Origin: Azospirillum rugosum
GTDB taxonomy: Bacteria > Pseudomonadota > Alphaproteobacteria > Azospirillales > Azospirillaceae
NCBI RefSeq assembly: GCF_017876155.1
Contig: NZ_JAGINP010000004.1
Span: 248,001 to 312,000, forward strand
Reading direction: 5' to 3'
Length of the DNA stretch: 64,000 bases
Shown here: piece after piece, positions 55,282-64,000 of the stretch
How positions within the stretch are numbered: position 1 is the stretch's first letter
Layout: each line of letters opens with the position of its first letter
Made by a program: the position numbers and the translations under genes
The notes under the pieces: generated by a model
The model's input: the letters and a program-made list of their open reading frames with translations, nothing else
Database searches by the model: none
What the model was told of the DNA's origin: nothing

Positions 55282-56169
55282 GTGAAGACCCCGTTCAACA
55301 ACAAGGCCCGCTGGATCGACGACGTCATCTGGCACCAGATCCCGCGCCTGGAGATCGAGCCACGGCGCAAGATCGCGGCGTCCATGATCGCCCCGTTCCG
55401 GCCGCGCACCCCCGGCTTCAAGCCGTCGGAGCGCGCGCTGACCCTGAAGACGCAGCTGGAGACGCGGGGCTACACGGACGCCTTCCGCCTGATGACCGAC
55501 GGACAGGTGGCGGCGATGCGGCGCTACTTCGAGGAGCAGCCCTGCTTCGACGGCGGCCATCGCCAGTACGGATCCTTCACCATCGACAAGGTCCCGGCGC
55601 CGGACATCCAGATGGCCCGCTACGTCGAGGAGCAGTTCCTGGCCGCCCCGCACCTCCTGGACACCATCAACCATCCGCTGGTGCTGGAGGTCGCGGAGGC
55701 CTTCCACGGCTGCAAGCCGACCATCGACGGCATGTCGGTCTGGTGGTCGCTGGCCCGCCCGAACCCGCGGATCAGCACGCAGAACTACCACCGCGACTAC
55801 AACCAGGTCCGCCACTTCAAGATGTTCCTGTACCTGACGGACACGGACCTGGGCGGCGGGCCGCACATGTACGTTCCGGCCTCGCAGCACGGGAAGGATC
55901 TGGTGGCCCGCCGCAACTACAGCGACGAGGAGGTGGAGGCGACCTACGGCGCGGCGGCCCCCGTCGCGCTGACCGGGCGGGCGGGCGACTGCTTCCTGGC
56001 CGACAATGTGGGCATGCACAAGGCCTTGCAGCCGACGCAGAGCGACCGGCTGATCGTCGTCACCGAATACACCCTGCTGCGCAACCGCTTCGGCCCGTTG
56101 CAGCCCGTTCTGCCGAATCCCGGCGGACGCTACGACCCCTACATCAACCGGGTGTATCTCCGGAGTTAA
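55282..56169 (+). CDS. PhyH-like Fe(II)/2-oxoglutarate oxygenase
   Basis: 295 residues from a GTG 10 bases after GGAGGG; extension to a TTG at 55132 is less likely since the added text is Arg/Ser-rich without ribosome site. The HxD motif appears as NYHRDYNQVRHFK, the distal His in NVGMHKALQP. Member of the phytanoyl-CoA dioxygenase group; the substrate is unknown. Divergent from azlC. Confidence 0.78.
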   Translation: MKTPFNNKARWIDDVIWHQIPRLEIEPRRKIAASMIAPFRPRTPGFKPSERALTLKTQLETRGYTDAFRLMTDGQVAAMRRYFEEQPCFDGGHRQYGSFTIDKVPAPDIQMARYVEEQFLAAPHLLDTINHPLVLEVAEAFHGCKPTIDGMSVWWSLARPNPRISTQNYHRDYNQVRHFKMFLYLTDTDLGGGPHMYVPASQHGKDLVARRNYSDEEVEATYGAAAPVALTGRAGDCFLADNVGMHKALQPTQSDRLIVVTEYTLLRNRFGPLQPVLPNPGGRYDPYINRVYLRS

Positions 56170-56239
56170 CGTTTCCGTGGCGGCCGGGATCCGTGGGGAG
56201 GCGTTTCCTTCTACATGGCTTTCCGGCACGCTGGTGGTC

Positions 56240-56896
56240 ATGAAGTCCGATTCCCCTTACGAGTTTCCCGTCTACACGGCCGGAGAGCGTGCGGCGGACA
56301 CGGTCGTCCACGCCATCGGCGTGATCGCCGGGCTGATCGGCGCGTCCTGGCTGCTGATGGTCACGGCCGGGCGCGTGTCCGCGGCCGAGACGCTGTCGCT
56401 GGCGGCTTACGGCGCCGGGCTGATCGGGATGCTGACGGCGTCCGCCGCCTATCACCTGACGCCGCCAGGCCGCCGCAAGGAGCGGCTGCGGCGGCTCGAC
56501 CACGCGATGATCTTCGTGATGATCGCGGGCAGCTACACGCCCTTCGCGGTGAACCGGCTGAACGGCGGTCTGGGCACCGCGCTCTGCGCCGCGGTGTGGG
56601 GGGTGGCCGCCGTCGGCGTCTGGCTGAAGCTGCGCTTCCCCTTCCGCTTCGAACGGCTGGGCTTCGCCCTCTACCTGGGGCTGGGCTGGGCGGTGCTGTC
56701 GGTGGCGGAGCCGCTGTGGCGGTCGCTGGCCCCCTCCACCCTGCTGCTCCTGGCGATCGGCGGCATCGTCTACACGGTGGGTGCGGTGATCCACACCTTG
56801 GATCGGCTGCCCTACCACGTCGCGGTCTGGCACGCCTTCGTCGTGGTGGCGGCCGCCTGCCATTTCGCGGCGGTGGCGGGCGAGTTCGCGACCTGA
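56240..56896 (+). CDS. Hemolysin III / YqfA-family membrane protein
   Basis: 218 residues, seven hydrophobic helices. Family signature ASAAYHLTP, LDHAMIFVMIAGSYTP and a final AVWHAFVVVAAACHF with conserved His. Related to PAQR receptors. Cytolytic role is by name only. Confidence 0.88.
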   Translation: MKSDSPYEFPVYTAGERAADTVVHAIGVIAGLIGASWLLMVTAGRVSAAETLSLAAYGAGLIGMLTASAAYHLTPPGRRKERLRRLDHAMIFVMIAGSYTPFAVNRLNGGLGTALCAAVWGVAAVGVWLKLRFPFRFERLGFALYLGLGWAVLSVAEPLWRSLAPSTLLLLAIGGIVYTVGAVIHTLDRLPYHVAVWHAFVVVAAACHFAAVAGEFAT

Positions 56897-56968
56897 GGAA
56901 AGCCGCTGGCGGTCCGCCGCGCACGACGGTAGGATAACCACATTCCTTGTGTGGTGGAGCGCCGCGGG

Positions 56969-57709
56969 ATGGACACCAAAAGCAGCCTGCTGGAAACGCT
57001 GAAGACCATCGTCGTGGCCCTGCTGCTGGCCTTCGGCGTGCGGACCGCGGTCGCGGAGCCGTTCCATGTCCCCTCGGGATCCATGGAGCCCACCCTGCTC
57101 GTCGGCGATTTCCTGTTCGCCAGCAAGTTTCCCTACGGCTACAGCCATTTCGCCCTGCCCGCAGGCCTGCCGCCCTTCGCCGGGCGGGTGCTGGGACACC
57201 CGGCGGAGCGCGGCGACATCGTGGTCTTCCACCTGCCGCGCGACCCGGACCAGTCCTACGTGAAGCGCCTGATCGGCCTGCCCGGCGACACGGTGCAGGT
57301 GATCGCCGGCGTCCTCCACATCAACGGTGCGCCCGTCGGGCTGGAGCGTGTCGCCGACTTCACCGAACCCGGCGAGGGCGGCACCCTCCGGCGCGTCCCG
57401 CAGTACGTCGAGACTCTGCCCAACGGCGTGCGCCACCGCATCCTCCAGGACAGCCGCCTGACGGCGATGGACGACACGCCGCCCTTCCGCGTGCCGGAGG
57501 GGCATTATTTCATGATGGGCGACAACCGCAGCAATTCGCTGGACAGCCGCGTCCCGGCCCCGCTGGGCGGCGTGGGCTTCGTGCCCGCGGAGAACCTGAT
57601 CGGGCGGGCCGACCTGCGGCATTTCTCCGTGGATCTCAACGCACGGCTGGACGCGCCCTCGGGCTGGCTGAAGGCGCTGCGGCTGAACCGGATCGGGCTG
57701 ATCGGGTAA
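56969..57709 (+). CDS. lepB: Signal peptidase I
   Basis: 246 residues: N-terminal TM helix (IVVALLLAFGVRTAVAEP), catalytic Ser in VPSGSMEPTLLVGD, Lys in SYVKRLIGLPGD, and box E GDNRSNSLDSR. Cleaves exported preproteins. Start at 56969 follows GTGGAG; GTG at 56951 is the alternative. Confidence 0.93.
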   Translation: MDTKSSLLETLKTIVVALLLAFGVRTAVAEPFHVPSGSMEPTLLVGDFLFASKFPYGYSHFALPAGLPPFAGRVLGHPAERGDIVVFHLPRDPDQSYVKRLIGLPGDTVQVIAGVLHINGAPVGLERVADFTEPGEGGTLRRVPQYVETLPNGVRHRILQDSRLTAMDDTPPFRVPEGHYFMMGDNRSNSLDSRVPAPLGGVGFVPAENLIGRADLRHFSVDLNARLDAPSGWLKALRLNRIGLIG

Positions 57710-57720
57710 AACTCCAGCGC

Positions 57721-58146
57721 TCACCCGTGCAGGGCAAGGCCCTTCGTCGCCTTGTCCACGGCCTTCTTGGGTCCGCGCAGAGCCAGACCGACGAAGTCGG
57801 TGTCGTCCGGATTCTCCGCGGCGAAGGCGGCGCGGTTGGCCGCGTCGTGCCCGGTCGAGAACATGGCAAAGACATAGGGCACGACGCTGAGGTCGCGTTC
57901 CAGCGCTTGCCGGTGCGCGGCCTGAAGCTGGTCCCGGTCGGCGGCGAAGATCAGCATGGGCTGGCCGAGCATGCGGCCATGGACGCGCCCGCGCGCGTCC
58001 ACATAGGGCTCGCCGAGCGCCTCGGGCGCAGCGGCGGCGATGCCGGTGGCGAGGAAGGCCGCGACGTTCAGCTTCTGCCAGCCGGCGAGGTCGGAACGGA
58101 CGATCAGGGCAACCTTGGTGTCGAACGCAATTTTGGTGTCGAACAT
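57721..58146 (-). CDS. DUF2000-family protein
   Basis: 141 residues: KVALIVRSDLAGWQKLNVAAFLATGI and PMLIFAADRDQLQAAH are DUF2000 marks, a peptidyl-tRNA-hydrolase-like fold of unknown activity. AGGAGG precedes the ATG. It follows an AraC regulator on the same strand, a pairing that is common. Confidence 0.85.
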   Translation of the reverse strand: MFDTKIAFDTKVALIVRSDLAGWQKLNVAAFLATGIAAAAPEALGEPYVDARGRVHGRMLGQPMLIFAADRDQLQAAHRQALERDLSVVPYVFAMFSTGHDAANRAAFAAENPDDTDFVGLALRGPKKAVDKATKGLALHG

Positions 58147-58190
58147 GTCTTGTGCCTCCTTCGCCGACACCGTGGCGGAAGGGGCTGCCC

Positions 58191-59027
58191 TCAGTCTGGA
58201 ACGTTTGTGCAGATACGCCGGTAGGCGGCCGGCGTCATGCCGTAGGCCCGGCGGAACCAGCGGCCGAGGTGGCTCTGGTCGGCGAAGCCCACCTCCGCCG
58301 CCGCTGCGGCCGGCGTTTGCCCCACTGCGAGCAGCCGGCGCGCAGCCTTCAGGCGCAGCTGCACCAGATAGGCGTGGGGCGACAGGCCGAAGGACTCGCG
58401 AAAGGCCCGGTTCAGGCGGAAGCGGTCCACACCCGCCAGGGCCGCCAGCTCCTCCAGGCCGATGTCCTCGGCCATGCGGGCGTGCAGGGCGTCGCGCGCC
58501 AGCGCCGCCGCGCGCTGCGGCCGGCGGACGTTTTCCCGGACGGCTGCATGACCCGCGAGCGCCAGCGCCAGCCGGTCGAGCGCGAGGTCGCGGGCGAGCC
58601 GCCCCTCCCGCCCGTGCAGCGCCAGGAAGGCGGAGCGGATCACCGTCCCGAGGTCCGGATCGTCGGACAGCGTGTCCCGGAAACCCAAAAGCCCTGACGT
58701 CGGCCCAAGCTCCGCCACCTCCGCCATCCGCGCCGCGAAGGGCCGGTAGGGCAGGTACAGCATGGCGTAGGTGAAGCCGTCGTCCTGGGGACTACGCCCA
58801 TCATGCACCTCGCCCGGCTCGATCAGGATGACCCGGCCGGGCGTGCTGGTGTGGACGCGGCGGCGGCATTGGAACTGCTGCACGCCCTGTTCGGTGACGC
58901 CGACCAGGATGTCGTCGTGGTCGTGCGGATCGTAGGCGTGCCCCTTGAAGTGGGCGCGGATGGTCTCGACACCGGTCTCGGCGTCGTGCCGAAGCGACAT
59001 CCAGTTGCCGCTTCCGGTGTCGTCCAT
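58191..59027 (-). CDS. AraC-family transcriptional regulator
   Basis: 278 residues: N-terminal cupin sensing domain with HDHDD and EPGEVHDG, C-terminal double helix-turn-helix (LEELAALAGVDRFRLNRAFRESFG, AAAEVGFADQSHLGRWFRRAYG). Probably regulates the DUF2000 gene 44 bases downstream. ATG at 59027 follows GGGAG. Confidence 0.9.
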   Translation of the reverse strand: MDDTGSGNWMSLRHDAETGVETIRAHFKGHAYDPHDHDDILVGVTEQGVQQFQCRRRVHTSTPGRVILIEPGEVHDGRSPQDDGFTYAMLYLPYRPFAARMAEVAELGPTSGLLGFRDTLSDDPDLGTVIRSAFLALHGREGRLARDLALDRLALALAGHAAVRENVRRPQRAAALARDALHARMAEDIGLEELAALAGVDRFRLNRAFRESFGLSPHAYLVQLRLKAARRLLAVGQTPAAAAAEVGFADQSHLGRWFRRAYGMTPAAYRRICTNVPD

Positions 59028-59071
59028 CCGCGCTCCCATCCCGATCAAGGCTCCCGATCAGGGCCGGGCGA

Positions 59072-61708
<2,637 letters not shown>

Positions 61709-61867
61709 AGGTCTGCTCCCTTATCCGCCGACCGTCCGCTGGGCAGCCCGGTCGATCCGATCCACAAACGATGTGCGATCCGCAAGGATGCTGTGTTGCC
61801 GTAGATGTGGTAGCGTGTCCAGCCTATGCAAGACCACCTTGACCGAAGGGTTTTCGGAGGATGGGCC

Positions 61868-62203
61868 ATGGCCGAGTCGCGGCTTGACGCGCTGTTGCGC
61901 CGCCGGGCAGAGGAGCGCCGGAAAGCGGCCATCCTGAGGGCGCGATCCGCGCTCGACTGGCTGTCCGGACAAGGGGTAGACGCCGCGGTGATCGGATCGC
62001 TGGCCCGCGGCGGTTTCAAAGACCATTCGGACGTGGACTTCCTGGTGCTGTCCTGCCCGCCGCACCTGCGCTACGCCCTGGAAACCGGGGTCGAGGCCGT
62101 AATGGAGGATCTTCCCTTCGATCTGGTCTATCTGGACGAAGTCAAGGCACCCCACCGCACCCGAATGCTGGAGGAAGCGGTCCGTGCACCCGATCTTCGC
62201 TGA
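61868..62203 (+). CDS. MNT-type nucleotidyltransferase antitoxin
   Basis: 111 residues from ATG at 61868 (GGAGGA seven bases before). GSLARGGFKDHSDVD fits GS-x10-D-x-D exactly, the MntA minimal-nucleotidyltransferase motif. In type VII systems MntA AMPylates its HEPN partner. Overlaps the next gene by 20 bases. Confidence 0.87.
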   Translation: MAESRLDALLRRRAEERRKAAILRARSALDWLSGQGVDAAVIGSLARGGFKDHSDVDFLVLSCPPHLRYALETGVEAVMEDLPFDLVYLDEVKAPHRTRMLEEAVRAPDLR

Positions 62204-62675
62204 TCTCGACCTGGAATGGCGGCGCGTGGACGAGGAAGGGGCGTTGCTGGCCGAAGCGGTGCGGCGCTTCCGGGATGATCCGGCGATGCGGTCGGACCGG
62301 GTGATCCGTTGGCTGGCGGTCAGCGGCATCGCCTCCGGCGTCGAGAAGGCCTATTCCGGGGTCGAACGCATGCTGAAGATGATCGCGAGCACCATCGACG
62401 GATCGGTTCCGAAGGACGAAGCGTGGCATAGGACCCTGCTCGTCCGCATGGGCGTTGCCCTGCCTGCGGTACGGCCTCCGGTGCTGTCGGGGGGCACCCT
62501 ATCGGCGTTCGACCGTTTGCGCGCCTTCCGTCACCGCGAACGCAACAGCTACGTTGGCGACCTCGACGAAGAGCGGTTGCTGGAGGTCGCGGACACGGTA
62601 CCGGGGGCGCTGGCGGCGTTCCGCGCCGACCTCGATTCCTTTCGCCGCGCTTTGGAAGCTGAATCAAGCCCCTGA
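62184..62675 (+). CDS. HepT-like HEPN protein, degenerate active site
   Basis: 163 residues from a GTG after GGAGG. Helical, with FDRLRAFRHRERNSY near residues 109-123, corresponding to the HEPN RNase motif. In the canonical R-x4-H-x-Y the His is replaced by Asn here (R116...N121-x-Y123), though a nearby His (H117) remains. This may lower RNase activity. Toxin partner of the preceding MNT protein. Confidence 0.8.
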   Translation: MHPIFADLDLEWRRVDEEGALLAEAVRRFRDDPAMRSDRVIRWLAVSGIASGVEKAYSGVERMLKMIASTIDGSVPKDEAWHRTLLVRMGVALPAVRPPVLSGGTLSAFDRLRAFRHRERNSYVGDLDEERLLEVADTVPGALAAFRADLDSFRRALEAESSP

Positions 62676-62684
62676 AGGCCCCGC

Positions 62685-63224
62685 ATGTCGGCCATCGCCA
62701 CCACGTCCCGCCGCCCCATCGTGCCGCTGTCCCTGACCTCCTCGGCCCTGCGCCTCGCCTGGCACGCCCGCAACCTGTGGCATCTGGTCGCGCGGCCGCT
62801 GACCATGGGCGTGCGGGCCATCATCATCGACGAATCTGGGGACGAATCGGGCGGGGCTGGCGCGAGGCGGGTGCTGCTGATCCGGCACAGCTACGTCGGC
62901 GGCTGGCATTTTCCGGGCGGCGGGGTCGGAAAAGGCGAGACTCTGGTGGAGGCCATGCGCCGCGAGGTGCGGGAGGAGGTCGGGCTGAGCGTCGACAGCG
63001 ACCCGCAGCCCTTCGCCGTCTACGCCCGCTTCCGTCATGGGGCGAGCGACCATGTGGCGGTCTTCGTCGCGCGGGAATGGTCAGGGACCCCCGTCGCGGA
63101 CGGGGTGGAGATCGTGGAGGCGCGCTTTTTCCCGCTCGACCAGCTTCCCGACGACGTTTCCTCGGCGACGCGGCGGCGCTTGGCCGAGTTCCTGGGTCGG
63201 GAACCGGTGCCAGAGCGGTGGTGA
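62685..63224 (+). CDS. Nudix hydrolase
   Basis: 179 residues; Nudix box GGGVGKGETLVEAMRREVREEVGL (positions about 82-105). Hydrolyses a nucleoside diphosphate derivative; substrate not known. Nine bases after the HEPN gene. Confidence 0.9.
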   Translation: MSAIATTSRRPIVPLSLTSSALRLAWHARNLWHLVARPLTMGVRAIIIDESGDESGGAGARRVLLIRHSYVGGWHFPGGGVGKGETLVEAMRREVREEVGLSVDSDPQPFAVYARFRHGASDHVAVFVAREWSGTPVADGVEIVEARFFPLDQLPDDVSSATRRRLAEFLGREPVPERW

Positions 63225-63256
63225 GTGCGTTGGTGAGTGCGTTGGTGAGTGCGTTG
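63221..63256. repeat. Three tandem 12-base repeats
   Basis: GTGAGTGCGTTG repeated three times in direct succession, starting at the last base before the Nudix stop codon and followed by a further GTGA. Confidence 0.9.
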
Positions 63257-63317
63257 GTGACGGATTCCGTTCGCGACGGTTGACAGAACCGAATCGGTCC
63301 CACCATTGTGCAGTGCA

Positions 63318-64000
63318 ATGACCGCGACCGTCGCCGCCATCCGCCGCTACCCCATCAAGGGGCTGAGCGGCCAGGACCTGCCCGCCGTTGACCTCGTCAC
63401 CGGCCAGCCGATCCCGTTCGACCGCCGTTTCGGCATCCTGCATGGGCCGGCGGCGCAAGACGCCGGATTGGATGCGGGGGTCTGGCGGCCCAACGAGGAT
63501 TTCTTCACGCTCGACCGCAACGAAAAGCTGGCGCTTCTCGACAGCGAGTTCGACGAGGACACCCAGTCGCTGATCATCCGGCGCGGCGGCAAGCCCGTGT
63601 CGCGCGGGCGGTTGGACCAGCCCATGGGCCGGATGCTGGTGGAGCAGTTCTTCGCCGCCTACCTCGCCGGCGCCGCTCCCGGGCTTCCCAAGCTCGCCGA
63701 GGCGAAGGACGCCGCCTTCACCGACCGGGAAGAGGCGGCCGTCTCGATCCTGAACCTCGCCAGCGTGCGCGACCTGGAGGAGCGGGTGGCCAAGCAGCCG
63801 GTCGACCCGCGCCGTTTCCGCGCCAACCTGATGATCGATGGGCTGGAGCCGTGGGTGGAGCGCCAGTGGATCGGTGCCCTGCTGACCGTCGGCGGAGCGA
63901 CCCTGCGGGTCTGCGCCCACAAGGATTGCCGCTCGTCCAGCGAGGTGAACCCGGCCACGGGCGCGCGCGACTTCAACACGCTTCCAATCCTGGAGCGCGG
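63318..64000 (+). CDS. MOSC-domain protein, truncated at right edge
   Basis: First about 227 residues. RRYPIKGLSGQ at the N-terminus and RVCAHKDCRSSSEVNPATGARDF later match the beta-barrel MOSC family, with conserved Cys, found in molybdenum-cofactor sulfurases and YiiM/YcbX-like proteins. Frame stays open to the window edge. ATG at 63318. Confidence 0.82.
   Translation, partial: MTATVAAIRRYPIKGLSGQDLPAVDLVTGQPIPFDRRFGILHGPAAQDAGLDAGVWRPNEDFFTLDRNEKLALLDSEFDEDTQSLIIRRGGKPVSRGRLDQPMGRMLVEQFFAAYLAGAAPGLPKLAEAKDAAFTDREEAAVSILNLASVRDLEERVAKQPVDPRRFRANLMIDGLEPWVERQWIGALLTVGGATLRVCAHKDCRSSSEVNPATGARDFNTLPILER

Noticed and set aside
61709-61867. Heat-shock (sigma-32) promoter for clpB
   Set aside because: A CTTGCA box is present but no matching -10 at the proper distance could be found.

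Overview
This window looks like chromosomal or chromid DNA from a high-GC alphaproteobacterium, most likely a Rhodospirillales/Azospirillum-type organism. That is an inference from protein flavour and gene content: a phasin, TRAP transport of sugar acids, a large MCP, an RpmB/ArgDF/HslO housekeeping block, high-GC codon use and many GC-rich intergenic palindromes. No species is proven. Genes are densely packed on both strands, with many ATGA, GTGA or TGATG overlaps.

Layout. 1-6.7 kb: a putative export locus. It has the N-terminus of a LEPR-XLL surface protein running off the left edge, a TolC-type lipoprotein, an HlyD adaptor with an apparent CTG start, an M50-protease/HlyD fusion and a GAF/HlyD fusion; no ABC ATPase is visible. 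6.8-7.9 kb: a PA0069-type radical SAM protein. 8.1-13.1 kb: a TetR regulator divergent from an RND efflux pair, with twin operator palindromes around the promoter. 13.1-18.8 kb: a hybrid histidine kinase, a Tat-exported carbonic-anhydrase-like protein, a cytochrome c peroxidase/cupredoxin fusion and a small secreted peptide. 18.8-23.3 kb: D(-)-tartrate dehydratase and a LysR/GST pair. Between them sits a strikingly AT-rich two-gene island encoding an MTH538-type TIR protein and a SLATT/DUF4231-like four-TM protein, the best candidate here for an undescribed defence system. 23.3-26 kb: small unknowns, an MBL-fold hydrolase, tRNA-Asn and tRNA-Asp.

26.1-34.3 kb: an eight-gene operon for four-carbon sugar acids (otnI, otnK, denD, TRAP dctP-dctQ-dctM, an aldehyde dehydrogenase and an SDR). 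It imports and oxidises/phosphorylates tetronates; the expected aldolase/decarboxylase OtnC is not in the window. 34.3-48 kb: mostly housekeeping: PAP2 phosphatase, ahcY, a lipoprotein, hslO, argF-argD, ABC-2 permease, recX, outer-membrane protein, rpmB, phasin and meaB. 48.2-64 kb: heme oxygenase, ATM1-type ABC exporter, MCP with a CheR-tether-like tail, SH3 lipoprotein, azlCD, PhyH-like oxygenase, hemolysin III, lepB, DUF2000 with an AraC regulator, clpB, an MNT/HEPN toxin-antitoxin pair with a degenerate HEPN motif, a Nudix hydrolase and a truncated MOSC protein.

Three families of interspersed palindromic repeats lie between genes: a CCCTCCCC-rich element (four copies), an AAAGCGGAT-hairpin element (two copies) and a GTAGGTTGGGT element (two copies). 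One copy of the first sits inside the TRAP operon and another supplies the C-terminal codons of the hybrid kinase.
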